A stretch of 64,000 nt of DNA from Pseudomonas marginalis (GCF_900105325.1 NZ_FNSU01000004.1:620001-684000); one strand, 5' to 3'. Numbered from the stretch's first letter, positions 45,382 through 54,557 are shown. Numbers and translations: made by a program. The notes: generated from the letters alone by a model not told the origin.

Positions 45382-45415
45382 AAAAAAAGACGAGAGACTT
45401 AGCTGGTCTCTCGTC
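45382..45415 (-). terminator. Intrinsic terminator of the glycine-rich lipoprotein gene
   Basis: A perfect 10-base stem (GACGAGAGAC / GTCTCTCGTC) with a seven-base loop is followed on the minus strand by seven T residues. It lies about 50 bases after the stop codon of the gene at 45467-46936 and before the TpsB gene. It should limit read-through from one to the other. Confidence 0.88.
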
Positions 45416-45466
45416 TCAACCAAGCGTAGGCGCTGCAGGTGAGGCCGTCTAATCGGCCAGGTGCAA

Positions 45467-46936
45467 TCATTTCCTGCCGGTCAGGCCACCCAGCAGCCCG
45501 CCCAGGGCACCGCCATTCGTACTGGTGCTGGCACCCGCGGAGGTCGTCACGGCCAGGCCGCCGCCGAGCAAACCACCACCGGTGTTGGGGCCGCCGCTGA
45601 CCAATCCTCCGACCGAGGCCACGGTGCCACCCACTGCGTTGACGGTACCCCCCAAGGCGTTGATGACCGGGTTGGCGTTGGTGCTGGTGATTTGGCTGCC
45701 CAGCCTGCTGACGGCGCCGCCGGCGTTGGTGGCCAGGCCGTTGATTGGAGTGCCCAGGCCGGTGGCATTGCCGACGTTTTGAGTGAGGCGGGTGACGCCA
45801 CTGGTGACGGGGTTCAACGCGCCGCCGACCTGGCTGGTCAACGTGGCAATGGGGGTGCCTGCGGCGGTGTTGGGGACGCCACTGCCGCCCAGAAGGGTGC
45901 CCAGGGATGCCACGGTAGTGCCCGCCTTCACACCGGTGACGCCGGTGGCGCTGACCAGACCGTTGCTACTGCCGGCATTGAGGCCGCTGCCGGCGCCCGC
46001 TATCACGCCGCCGATGAGTTCCGCCAGGCCCGGTCTGCGGTTGCTGCCGCCACTGTTACCCGTGGCGTCGACATAGCCGCTGGCCTTGCCGACCACGGTA
46101 CCCACGCCATTGAGCACGCCGCCCACGGCGCCGGTCGCCGGGTTGCCGCTGCCACCGGTGTCGGCGACTTGATTGCCCAGGCTATCGACGGTATCGCCGA
46201 GCTTTTGCAGCAGGCCGCCCACGGGGCTGTCCAGGCCGGTCGTGCTGCCGACTTTAGCGGTGGTGCTTTCCACCAGCGACACCACCGGGACCAATACCTT
46301 TGCGCCAAGCGTATGGGTGGCCGAGCCCAGCGGGCCGGTGGTACTGGCGGTGCTGAGGGTGTCGCCGAGCATGGTCACGGCATTGCCGAGCTTGCCGACG
46401 ACGTTGCCTGCCACCGGTGCCGCGCTGCTGACCACCGGCACGTGCCCCAGCAAGGTGGCGACGTTCTGGCCGGTGGCGGTCACGCCTGCACCGAGGTCGG
46501 AGACACCGTCGGCCACACCCGCGACGGTGTTGCCCAGTGCATTGCTGTCGGTACCCAGTGAACCGAGGCCATCCGACAGGCCTTCGCCGATGCTGCTGAC
46601 GGCGTTGCCGGTAGCACGCACCAGGCTGCGCGTAGTTGCACCCACGATAGGCAGGCTGCCAAGGGTAGTGCCCAGGCTGCTGACGGTGCCGCCGAGGTCG
46701 GTCACGGTATCGCCGAGGGTGTCGGCCACGCTGGCCGTTACCAGGGTGCTGGTTGTGCCGGTACCGCCACCGTCTGTACCGCCACCACCGCTGCCGCCAC
46801 CGCCAGCAGCAGTATCCGAGGAAGTAGAGCCCCCACTGTGATGTCCGCCGCCACCGCTGCTGCAACCGCCGAGTGTGAGTGCGATTGCCAGTGCCAGCGT
46901 GGTACTTGCTTTCCAGAACATGACTTGAGTCTTCAT
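45467..46936 (-). CDS. Glycine/valine/serine-rich repetitive lipoprotein
   Basis: The 489-residue protein has signal sequence ALAIALTLGGC with the lipobox LGGC, then a Gly/Ser-rich linker (GGGGSGGGGTDGGG). About 400 residues of quasi-repeats follow, with patterns such as TVTDLGGTVSSLGTTLGSLP and LGNTVAGVADGVSDLGAGV, ending GGLLGGLTGRK. It lacks strict Gly-X-Y triplets, although such proteins are often labelled collagen-like in databases. It could be a surface or matrix component. It is encoded just upstream of the TpsB gene but has its own strong terminator. Function is unknown. Confidence 0.8.
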   Translation of the reverse strand: MKTQVMFWKASTTLALAIALTLGGCSSGGGGHHSGGSTSSDTAAGGGGSGGGGTDGGGTGTTSTLVTASVADTLGDTVTDLGGTVSSLGTTLGSLPIVGATTRSLVRATGNAVSSIGEGLSDGLGSLGTDSNALGNTVAGVADGVSDLGAGVTATGQNVATLLGHVPVVSSAAPVAGNVVGKLGNAVTMLGDTLSTASTTGPLGSATHTLGAKVLVPVVSLVESTTAKVGSTTGLDSPVGGLLQKLGDTVDSLGNQVADTGGSGNPATGAVGGVLNGVGTVVGKASGYVDATGNSGGSNRRPGLAELIGGVIAGAGSGLNAGSSNGLVSATGVTGVKAGTTVASLGTLLGGSGVPNTAAGTPIATLTSQVGGALNPVTSGVTRLTQNVGNATGLGTPINGLATNAGGAVSRLGSQITSTNANPVINALGGTVNAVGGTVASVGGLVSGGPNTGGGLLGGGLAVTTSAGASTSTNGGALGGLLGGLTGRK

Positions 46937-47236
46937 GATTGAGTTCCTTGCACCTGTACAACCTGAGTTGTCTCAAACGCTGGCTATTTCTGCGGATAGC
47001 GATGCGTTTGTCCGTGTGGCTATAACAGGCCCGGGCGCTCTTTCTCTCAATGCTCAACTTGGTATTAATGATTTATATACGGCTGGGTTGTACCGTTTAA
47101 GCGACTAATACCAAAGGTATAGGGCATGATGTTTCTGGATGTATATATGTTTAAAATCAAAAACCTGCATATAAAAAGCGAGCCTGAAAAGGCCCGCTAT
47201 CACTTAGGGTGTATATATACAATTTATCAGTCGCTT
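46937..47236. other. AT-rich intergenic region
   Basis: This 300-base gap holds the promoter region of the glycine-rich lipoprotein gene and, at its right end, the terminator of the MaoC gene. It is clearly more AT-rich than its surroundings, with several TATATA stretches. I see no gene in it. Confidence 0.6.
47173..47198 (-). terminator. Intrinsic terminator of the maoC-like operon
   Basis: On the minus strand an AGCGGGCC arm and a GGCTCGCT arm (one G-T pair) are followed by five T residues. It lies 38 bases after the stop codon of the MaoC gene. Confidence 0.75.
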
Positions 47237-48085
47237 TTATGCAATGGGCTGCCATTTACCCAGCATATGCTCGATGTCACCCGCGCCTTTCAATAAGAAT
47301 TCGCCGCTGGAACCGGCGGCGCTGGCCAGTAACCTGACTTCACTGGGCAGGCGCACGGGCTTCCTGAACTCCACGTCTATCTCGATATTGGCCGCAGGCA
47401 GGTGTTCACCCAGGGCGGCGAGGGTGTGCGCCTTGTTCCACAGCCCGTGGGCGATGGCTTGGGGGAAACCGAACAGTCTGGCGGTCGGCGCGCTGAGGTG
47501 GATCGGGTTGTAGTCGCCGGACACTCTCGCGTAGCGGCGGCCGATATCGGCTGGGGCCTTCCAGCGAGTCAATTCGCTGATCTCGGCAGGGCTGGGACGG
47601 GCATCATCGGTCGCTTCGCCTTCGAGCTTTACACCCCGGCACAGCATTCGGCTCTCGGCTTCCCACAGCAGGCCGAGAGAGTCTTCAACTGTGGTGACCA
47701 CTTCAAAGGTCGCGCCCTTGGGGTGGGGCCTGAGGTTCTGCGTGTGCACGCCGATGGACAATTCGCTGACTCCGCCCAGTGGGCGATGGATGCGGATACG
47801 GTTACTCAGGTGAATCAATCCCAGCAGAGGGAAGGGAAACTTCTTATCGGTGAGCAACTGCATCTGAAGACCGAATGCCAGGATGTGCGGATAGGTCGCC
47901 GGCAGCATGGGGCTCTCGGTAAACCCGCAGACCTGGCGGTACGCCGCCACCTGCTTGGGGTCGACGCTTACCCGACAGCGCAAGCCTTGCTCGGGCAGCG
48001 TGTTGCCGGTGATCTTGCGCTTGAGCGCTGCCCGCCAATACAACGGTGGCAGAAACGGCGTACTGCCTAAGGTTTGCCAATCCAT
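47237..48085 (-). CDS. MaoC-like (R)-specific enoyl hydratase/dehydratase
   Basis: The 282-residue protein has a MaoC hot-dog fold with the hydratase 2 motif YARVSGDYNPIHLSAPTARL and AIAHGLWNKA toward the C-terminal half. A weaker N-terminal hot-dog half precedes it. It should hydrate or dehydrate acyl-CoA or acyl-ACP intermediates. The start MDWQTLGSTPFLPPLYW is two bases after the fabG-like stop, so they form one operon. A divergent thiolase gene nearby completes a fatty acid metabolic set. Confidence 0.9.
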   Translation of the reverse strand: MDWQTLGSTPFLPPLYWRAALKRKITGNTLPEQGLRCRVSVDPKQVAAYRQVCGFTESPMLPATYPHILAFGLQMQLLTDKKFPFPLLGLIHLSNRIRIHRPLGGVSELSIGVHTQNLRPHPKGATFEVVTTVEDSLGLLWEAESRMLCRGVKLEGEATDDARPSPAEISELTRWKAPADIGRRYARVSGDYNPIHLSAPTARLFGFPQAIAHGLWNKAHTLAALGEHLPAANIEIDVEFRKPVRLPSEVRLLASAAGSSGEFLLKGAGDIEHMLGKWQPIA

Positions 48086-48087
48086 GC

Positions 48088-49431
48088 TTACGCTCCCAAT
48101 AGACTTTGCCCACACACCCGCAGCGCTTGCCCGCTGACCGCACCGGAACCCGGCTGGCCCAGCCAGGCCACTGCTTCGGCGACGTCCTGCGGCAAACCGC
48201 CCTGGCCCAGCGAGCTCATGCGCCGCCCGGCTTCACGCAGGGCAAAGGGAATATGCGCGGTCATCTGGGTTTCGATAAAGCCTGGGGCTACGGCGTTGAT
48301 ACTGATCCCGCGTTCTTCCAATAACGGCGCCCATGCCTGTACCAGGCCGATCAAGCCGGCCTTGCTCGCGGCATAGTTGGTCTGCCCACGGTTGCCGGCG
48401 ATGCCGCTGATGGAGGCCAGCACCACCACGCGGGCGTTGTCGTGCAGGGTGCCGCTGTCCAGCAGTGCCTTGGTCAGCACTTGCGGGGCATTGAGGTTGA
48501 CCGCCAGCACCGCGTCCCAGTATTCCGGGGTCATGTTGGCCAGGGTCTTGTCACGGGTGATCCCGGCGTTGTGCACCAGGATGTCGAGGCCGTCGGGCAG
48601 GTGTTCGATCAACTGGCCGGCGGCGTCTTCGGCGCAGATATCCAGCACCACGGTGCGCGCACCCAGGCGTGCGGCCAGGGCCTCGAGGTCGGTCTTGGCC
48701 TGGGGCACGTCGAGCAGGATCACTTCGGCGCCGTCGCGGGCCAGGGTTTCAGCGATGGACGCGCCAATGCCACGGGCTGCGCCGGTGACCAATGCCTTGC
48801 GCCCGGCGAGGGGGCGAGTCCAGTCTTCGACGGGCGTGGCACAGGCCTTGAGGCGAATCACCTGGCCGGAGATATAGGCGCTTTTCGGTGAGAGGAAGAA
48901 GCGCAGCGCGCCTTCCAGTTGGTCTTCGGCACCGTCGCCGACGTAGAGCAATTGCAGCACGCCGCCGTTGCGCAGTTCCTTGGCCAGTGACCGGCTGAAA
49001 CCTTCGAGGGCGCGCTGGGCGCTGGCGGCGAACGGGTCGCTGAGGCTTTCCGGCGCGCGGCCGAGGATCACCAGGTGTGCACTGTGATCCAGGTTTTTCA
49101 GCAACGGTTGGAAAAACTCACGCAGTTGCTTGAGCTGGTCGGTGTGTTGCAGGTCGCTGGCATCGAATACCACGGCCTTGAGCTTGGGGCCATGGCCGGG
49201 AATCCAGGTCGAAGTGTCGGCGCCGTAGGTGTAAATGGCGTCGGTGAGCCGGTTGGCAAACGCTTTCACGTTCGTTGCCAGCGCGCCACCACCCAGTAAC
49301 AGCGCACCTTCCACCGGGCGCAGGCGCCCGGCTTGCCAGCGTTCCAGGCGTACCGGTGACGGCAGGCCAAGGGCGGCGACCAGGCGATGGCCGAGGCTTG
49401 AGTTGGCGAAGTCGATATAACGGTCAGACAT
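48088..49431 (-). CDS. Two-domain 3-oxoacyl-ACP reductase (FabG4-like)
   Basis: The 447-residue protein is longer than ordinary FabG. Residues about 1-200 form a degenerate N-terminal Rossmann-like domain. The C-terminal SDR domain from about 210 has the cofactor motif VTGAARGIG, LVHNAGITRD and the catalytic Tyr/Lys in NYAASKAGL. It is predicted to reduce 3-oxoacyl thioesters. It lies with the MaoC gene in an operon, divergent from a thiolase gene 103 bases away, which suggests an acyl-chain handling pathway. Confidence 0.92.
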   Translation of the reverse strand: MSDRYIDFANSSLGHRLVAALGLPSPVRLERWQAGRLRPVEGALLLGGGALATNVKAFANRLTDAIYTYGADTSTWIPGHGPKLKAVVFDASDLQHTDQLKQLREFFQPLLKNLDHSAHLVILGRAPESLSDPFAASAQRALEGFSRSLAKELRNGGVLQLLYVGDGAEDQLEGALRFFLSPKSAYISGQVIRLKACATPVEDWTRPLAGRKALVTGAARGIGASIAETLARDGAEVILLDVPQAKTDLEALAARLGARTVVLDICAEDAAGQLIEHLPDGLDILVHNAGITRDKTLANMTPEYWDAVLAVNLNAPQVLTKALLDSGTLHDNARVVVLASISGIAGNRGQTNYAASKAGLIGLVQAWAPLLEERGISINAVAPGFIETQMTAHIPFALREAGRRMSSLGQGGLPQDVAEAVAWLGQPGSGAVSGQALRVCGQSLLGA

Positions 49432-49534
49432 GGAACGCTCTCCGAAGGCTGGGGTTCAAAGGGTTGACCATCCCAGGGTAGCAGTCGTTCGACTAGGCTC
49501 AGTTATCCAGACCACAACCGACAGGGAGCTTTCC

Positions 49535-50812
49535 ATGACTCAATTGCGCCGTGTAGCGATCATTGGCGGTAACCGCATTCCTTTCGCCCGCTCCAATGGC
49601 CCCTACGCCACGGCGAGCAACCAGGCGATGCTGACCGCGGCCCTGGAGGGCCTGATCGAACGCTACAACCTGCACGGTCTGCGCATGGGCGAGGTGGCCG
49701 CCGGCGCGGTGCTCAAGCATTCCCGCGACTTCAACCTCACCCGTGAATGCGTGCTGGGTTCACGCCTTTCGCCGCAAACCCCGGCCTATGACATTCAGCA
49801 GGCGTGCGGCACGGGGCTCGAGGCGGCGTTGCTGGTGGCCAACAAGATCGCCCTGGGCCAGATTGAATGCGGGATTGCCGGTGGGGTGGATACCACCTCC
49901 GACGCACCTATCGGCGTGAATGAAGGGCTGCGAAAGATCCTGCTGCAAGCCAATCGCAGCAAGTCCATGGCGGATAAATTAAAAGTCCTGTTACAACTTC
50001 GTCCCCAGCACCTCAAGCCTGAGCTGCCGCGTAACGGCGAGCCGCGCACCGGTTTGTCCATGGGCCAGCATTGCGAATTGATGGCACAGACCTGGCAGAT
50101 TCCCCGTGCCGAGCAGGATCAACTCGCCCTCGAGAGCCATCAGAAAATGGCCGCTGCCTATGCCGAAGGCTGGCATAACGATCTGCTCACGCCGTTTCTG
50201 GGTCTGACTCGCGACAACAACCTGCGCCCCGACCTGAGCCTGGAGAAACTTGCCGCGCTCAAGCCTGCGTTTGAGCGCAGCGAAAAAGGCACGCTGACGG
50301 CCGGCAATTCCACACCGCTCACCGATGGCGCATCCCTGGTGTTGTTGGGCAGCGAGGCGTGGGCCCAGGCGCGTGGTTTGCCGATCCTGGCCTACCTGCG
50401 CGATGGCGAAGCGGCGGCGGTGGATTTCGTCAACGGCGCCGAAGGCCTGCTGATGGCGCCGGTGTATGCGGTGCCGCGCTTGCTGGCGCGCAACGGCCTG
50501 ACGCTGCAGGACTTTGATTACTACGAGATTCACGAAGCCTTCGCGGCCCAGGTGTTGTGCACGCTCAAGGCCTGGGAGGATGCGGATTACTGCAAGACGC
50601 GCCTCGGGCTGGACGCACCGTTAGGGGCCATCGATCGCAGCCGCCTGAACGTCAAGGGCAGTTCCCTGGCGGCCGGGCACCCGTTTGCCGCCACCGGTGG
50701 GCGCATCGTTGCCAACCTGGCCAAGTTGCTCGACGCGGCGGGCAAGGGGCGCGGGCTGATTTCGATCTGCGCGGCAGGCGGGCAAGGTGTGACGGCGATC
50801 ATCGAACGTTGA
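49535..50812 (+). CDS. Acetyl-CoA C-acetyltransferase (FadI-like thiolase)
   Basis: The 425-residue thiolase catalyses reversible condensation or cleavage of acyl-CoA. The acylation cysteine is C91 in QQACGTGLEAA. The histidine motif is AAGHPFAATGGR and the second catalytic cysteine is in SICAAGGQGV. It has a FadI-like loop region and starts MTQLRRVAIIGGNRIPFARS with AGGGAG upstream. It is divergent from the fabG-maoC operon. Confidence 0.93.
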   Translation: MTQLRRVAIIGGNRIPFARSNGPYATASNQAMLTAALEGLIERYNLHGLRMGEVAAGAVLKHSRDFNLTRECVLGSRLSPQTPAYDIQQACGTGLEAALLVANKIALGQIECGIAGGVDTTSDAPIGVNEGLRKILLQANRSKSMADKLKVLLQLRPQHLKPELPRNGEPRTGLSMGQHCELMAQTWQIPRAEQDQLALESHQKMAAAYAEGWHNDLLTPFLGLTRDNNLRPDLSLEKLAALKPAFERSEKGTLTAGNSTPLTDGASLVLLGSEAWAQARGLPILAYLRDGEAAAVDFVNGAEGLLMAPVYAVPRLLARNGLTLQDFDYYEIHEAFAAQVLCTLKAWEDADYCKTRLGLDAPLGAIDRSRLNVKGSSLAAGHPFAATGGRIVANLAKLLDAAGKGRGLISICAAGGQGVTAIIER

Positions 50813-50945
50813 ATTCGCCAAAATTGGCATATTGGATGCATTCTTGAGTGGTCAGAGGTCGGTAGCCCCTCCCACCGGCGAGCCGATTGCCGTATAACGA
50901 GTGCCATACGCGTATTTGGTAATAAAGGACCCACAATAAAAGCTG

Positions 50946-51845
50946 ATGAAGACTCCTAAACGCATTGAACCCCTGATCGAAGACGGTCTGGTCGACGAAG
51001 TGCTGCGCCCACTCATGAGTGGTAAAGAAGCAGCTGTTTATGTGGTGCGCTGCGGCAACGAATTGCGTTGCGCCAAGGTTTACAAGGAGGCGAATAAACG
51101 AAGTTTTCGTCAAGCGTCTGAATACCAGGAAGGCCGTAAGGTCCGTAACAGCCGGCAGGCCCGGGCCATGGCCAAGGGCTCGAAATTCGGCAAGAAAGAA
51201 ACCGAAGATGCCTGGCAGAACGCCGAAGTAGCGGCGTTGTTCCGTCTGGCCGGTGCGGGCGTTCGCGTGCCCAAGCCATACGACTTCCTTGAAGGCGTGT
51301 TGTTGATGGAGCTGGTGGCCGACGAGTACGGTGATGCCGCGCCACGTCTGAATGACGTGACGTTGGAGCCGGACCAGGCGCGTGAATACCACGCCTTCCT
51401 GATTTCCCAGATCGTGCTGATGCTGTGTACCGGCCTGGTGCACGGTGACCTGTCCGAGTTCAACGTGCTGCTCACGCCGACCGGTCCGGTCATCATCGAC
51501 CTGCCCCAGGCGGTGGATGCGGCGGGCAACAACCACGCGTTCAACATGCTGGAGCGGGATGTGGGCAACATGGCTTCCTATTTCGGGCGTTTTGCCCCGG
51601 AGTTGAAGAAGACCAAGTACGCCAAGGAAATGTGGGCACTCTACGAAGCCGGCACCTTGCACCCGGCCAGTGTCTTGACCGGCGAGTTCGACGAGCCGGA
51701 AGAACTGGCGGACGTAGGCGGTGTGATCCGCGAGATCGAAGCGGCAAGGCTGGACGAAGAACGGCGCCAGGCCATTCGGGCGGCGGATGATGCGCCGCCG
51801 AGCAAAGCGTCGGAAGAGCCACCGCCGCCGCCCTGGATGCAGTGA
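50946..51845 (+). CDS. RIO-type serine/threonine protein kinase
   Basis: The 299-residue protein is a bacterial member of the RIO1 kinase family, probably the PA4780 equivalent. An ATP-binding segment is SGKEAAVYVVRCGNELRCAK. The catalytic loop is GLVHGDLSEFNVLL with aspartate and asparagine in place, and the metal-binding motif is VIIDLPQAVDA. A proline-rich tail closes the protein (EEPPPPPWMQ). Its bacterial substrates are unknown to me. Its 3' end is followed by a palindromic repeat shared with the convergent cueR gene. Confidence 0.92.
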   Translation: MKTPKRIEPLIEDGLVDEVLRPLMSGKEAAVYVVRCGNELRCAKVYKEANKRSFRQASEYQEGRKVRNSRQARAMAKGSKFGKKETEDAWQNAEVAALFRLAGAGVRVPKPYDFLEGVLLMELVADEYGDAAPRLNDVTLEPDQAREYHAFLISQIVLMLCTGLVHGDLSEFNVLLTPTGPVIIDLPQAVDAAGNNHAFNMLERDVGNMASYFGRFAPELKKTKYAKEMWALYEAGTLHPASVLTGEFDEPEELADVGGVIREIEAARLDEERRQAIRAADDAPPSKASEEPPPPPWMQ

Positions 51846-51865
51846 TCCCTGGCTGGATGAGGATC

Positions 51866-51915
51866 AAAATGTGGGAGGGGCAAGTCGAATCGTCGCACCG
51901 CCCCTCCCACATTTG
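51866..51915. repeat. GTGGGAGGGG palindromic repeat with a 19-base core
   Basis: Inverted arms AAATGTGGGAGGGGC and CCCCTCCCACATTTGG flank the core GTCGAATCGTCGCACCGCC, which also occurs at 26222-26240 and inverted at 15768-15786. It lies between convergent genes (RIO kinase and cueR) and may act as a bidirectional terminator. Confidence 0.75.
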
Positions 51916-51942
51916 GTTTTGCATGCATTCAGATAGATTCCG

Positions 51943-52344
51943 TCACGCGCAGCAGCTTCCCGATGCCAGTTCCTTGAGAATCGGACAATCCGGCCGGTGA
52001 TCGCCCTGGCAGTGCTCCACCAGGTCCTGCAACGTATCGCGCAATTGCCCCAACTCCAGGATCTTCTGGTTCAATTCATCGATATGTTGGCGCGCCAGGG
52101 CTTTCACATCGGCGCTGGCCCGTTGCCGGTCCTGCCACAGGGTCAGCAGTTTGCCCACCTCTTCCAATGAAAACCCCAGGTCCCGCGAGCGTTTGATAAA
52201 CGCCAGGGTGTGCAGGTCGTCGGTGCCGTAGATGCGGTAGCCGCTGTCGGTGCGATGGGCCGCCTTGAGCAGGCCGATGGATTCGTAGTAGCGAATCATC
52301 TTCGCGCTCAGCCCGCTTTGCCGGGCGGCTTGGCCGATGTTCAT
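51943..52344 (-). CDS. cueR: Copper-responsive MerR-family regulator CueR
   Basis: CueR senses Cu(I) and activates copper efflux genes by DNA distortion. The 133-residue product has an N-terminal MerR helix-turn-helix (MNIGQAARQSGLSAKMIRYY), a dimerisation helix and the Cu(I)-binding pair of cysteines in HCQGDHRPDCPI. An additional C-terminal SGSCCA follows. The ATG at 52344 overlaps the copA stop (ATGA), so regulator and pump are coupled in one operon. Confidence 0.96.
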   Translation of the reverse strand: MNIGQAARQSGLSAKMIRYYESIGLLKAAHRTDSGYRIYGTDDLHTLAFIKRSRDLGFSLEEVGKLLTLWQDRQRASADVKALARQHIDELNQKILELGQLRDTLQDLVEHCQGDHRPDCPILKELASGSCCA

Positions 52345-54557
52345 GGGCGTTGATCCTCCAAGTGCGACTGTTTCCAAGTGCTGGGTTTCCAAGTTTTCAA
52401 CAGCAAGGCGTTGCTCACGACACTGACGCTGGACAAGGCCATGGTCGCGCCCGCGAGCACCGGGTTGAGCAGGCCGAATGCGGCCAGGGGAATGCCGATC
52501 AAGTTATACACAAAGGCCCAGAACAGGTTCTGGCGGATCTTGGCGTAGGTCTTGCGGCTGATCTCCAGGGCGGCCGGGACCAGGCGTGGGTCGCCGCGCA
52601 TCAAGGTGATGCCGGCGGCATGCATGGCCACGTCGGTGCCGCCGCCCATGGCGATGCCGATGTCGGCGGCGGCCAGGGCCGGGGCGTCGTTGATGCCGTC
52701 GCCGACCATGGCCACTACGCCGGTTTTTTTCAGTTCGGCGACGGTGGCGGCTTTATCGGCGGGCAGGACTTCGGCGTGTACGTCATCGATGCCCAGCGCT
52801 TGGGCAACGACGCGGGCGCTGCCGCGATTGTCGCCGGTGAGCAAGTGGCTGCAGATGTGCCGGGCCTTGAGTTGTGCCACCGCTTCCAGCGCGCCAGGCT
52901 TGAGCGTGTCACCAAAGGCAAACAGCCCGAGTACACGGGGTTGTGCGCCTTGCTCGATCAGCCAGGACAAGGTACGGCCCTCGGCCTCCCAGGCCGTGGC
53001 AGAGTCGGCCAGCCCACCCGCGTCCAGGCCGCTTTCTTCCAGCAGGCGCCGATTTCCCAGGGCCAGTTGGCGCCCGCCGAGGGTGCCGGCAATGCCACGT
53101 CCGGTCAGGGATTGGCTGGTGCTTACGTCCGCCACCGTCAGGCCTTGCTCGCTGCACGCATCCAGCACGGCCTTTGCCAACGGGTGTTCGCTGCCGCGTT
53201 GCAGCGCACCGGCCTGTTGCAGCAATGTGGCTTCATCGCCATCCACTGCCGCCAAATGGGCAATTTTTGGGGTGCCGGAAGTTAGAGTGCCGGTTTTGTC
53301 GAACACCACGGTGCTCACTTCATGGGCGCGCTCCAGCGCTTCGGCGTCCTTGATCAGGATGCCATAGCGTGCGGCGACGCCGGTGCCGGCCATGATGGCG
53401 GTCGGTGTAGCCAGCCCGAGTGCGCACGGGCAGGCGATCACCAGCACCGCCACGGCGTTGATGATCGCGGTCTCCAGCGGCGCACCGTACAGCCACCACC
53501 CCACCAGTGTGATCAACGCCAGCACCAGCACGGTCGGCACGAATACCTGGCTGACCTTATCCACCAGCTTCTGGATCGGTGCCTTGGCGGCCTGGGCGTC
53601 TTCCACCAGGCGGATGATGCGCGCCAGTACGCTTTCGGCACCGAGCGCGGTGGTGCGCACCAGCAGGCGACCTTCGCCATTGATGGCACCGCCGGTGACG
53701 GCGTCGCCGGACTGTTTCGGCACCGGCAGGCTTTCGCCGCTGATCAGTGCCTCATCGGCATGGCTCTGGCCTTCTACCACTTCACCGTCCACTGGGAAGC
53801 GCTCGCCGGGTTTGACCAGCACCAGGTCATTAAGCTTGAGCGCGCTGATGGCCACATCCTCCTCGCGGCCAGCCTGTATACGCATGGCGCGTTCAGGGCG
53901 CAGGGCTTCCAGGGCGCGGATGGCGCTGGCGGTCTGGCGTTTGGCGCGGCTCTCCAGGTATTTACCGAGCAGCACCAGGGCGATCACCACGGCAGACGCT
54001 TCGAAGTACAGATGGGGCATGGTGCCCGAGGGGGCGGTCAGCCATTCATAGAGGCTCAGGCCGTAACCGGCGCTGGTGCCGATGGCCACCAGCAGGTCCA
54101 TATTGCCGGCGCCGGCCCGCACGGCCTTCCAGGCGGCGATATAGAAGCGTGCACCGAAGATGAATTGCACCGGGGTCGCCAGGAGGAACTGCACCCAGGC
54201 CGGCAGCATCCAGTGCAGGCCGAAGGGTTGCACCAGCATCGGCAGCACCAGGGGCAATGCCAGCACAATCGCCAGCAGCAGCGACCAGCGCTCGCGGTGC
54301 AGGCGTTGGGCCTGATCGGCCTCGGTCCTGGTTTCGCTTTGCGGCAGGCTGGCGGTGTAGCCGGCTTTGTCGACGGCGGCGATCAGCACGGCCGGGTCGA
54401 TCTGGCCCAGCACTTCGACGTGGGCGCGCTCGTTGGCCAGGTTGACGCTGACGCTTTGCACCCCCGGGACTTTGCCCAGCGCGCGCTCGACACGCCCGGC
54501 GCAACTGGCGCAGGTCATGCCGCCGATGGGCAGGTCAAAGGTGGTGGATCCATTCAT
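52341..54557 (-). CDS. copA: Cu(I)-translocating P-type ATPase CopA
   Basis: CopA (CueA in P. putida) exports Cu(I) across the inner membrane. The 738-residue product has one N-terminal metal-binding domain (GGMTCASC, C16 and C19) and about eight transmembrane segments. The actuator motif SGESLPV, CPC motif VIACPCALGLATP, phosphorylation motif VFDKTGTLTSG and MVGDGINDAPALAAAD follow. The start MNGSTTFDLPIGG was chosen over an upstream frame. A CueR-like box lies 36-60 bases upstream. Confidence 0.96.
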   Translation of the reverse strand: MNGSTTFDLPIGGMTCASCAGRVERALGKVPGVQSVSVNLANERAHVEVLGQIDPAVLIAAVDKAGYTASLPQSETRTEADQAQRLHRERWSLLLAIVLALPLVLPMLVQPFGLHWMLPAWVQFLLATPVQFIFGARFYIAAWKAVRAGAGNMDLLVAIGTSAGYGLSLYEWLTAPSGTMPHLYFEASAVVIALVLLGKYLESRAKRQTASAIRALEALRPERAMRIQAGREEDVAISALKLNDLVLVKPGERFPVDGEVVEGQSHADEALISGESLPVPKQSGDAVTGGAINGEGRLLVRTTALGAESVLARIIRLVEDAQAAKAPIQKLVDKVSQVFVPTVLVLALITLVGWWLYGAPLETAIINAVAVLVIACPCALGLATPTAIMAGTGVAARYGILIKDAEALERAHEVSTVVFDKTGTLTSGTPKIAHLAAVDGDEATLLQQAGALQRGSEHPLAKAVLDACSEQGLTVADVSTSQSLTGRGIAGTLGGRQLALGNRRLLEESGLDAGGLADSATAWEAEGRTLSWLIEQGAQPRVLGLFAFGDTLKPGALEAVAQLKARHICSHLLTGDNRGSARVVAQALGIDDVHAEVLPADKAATVAELKKTGVVAMVGDGINDAPALAAADIGIAMGGGTDVAMHAAGITLMRGDPRLVPAALEISRKTYAKIRQNLFWAFVYNLIGIPLAAFGLLNPVLAGATMALSSVSVVSNALLLKTWKPSTWKQSHLEDQRP

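Noticed and set aside
45467..46936. True collagen-like protein
   Set aside because: There is no run of Gly-X-Y triplets; the glycine spacing is irregular, so only a repetitive glycine-rich lipoprotein is claimed.
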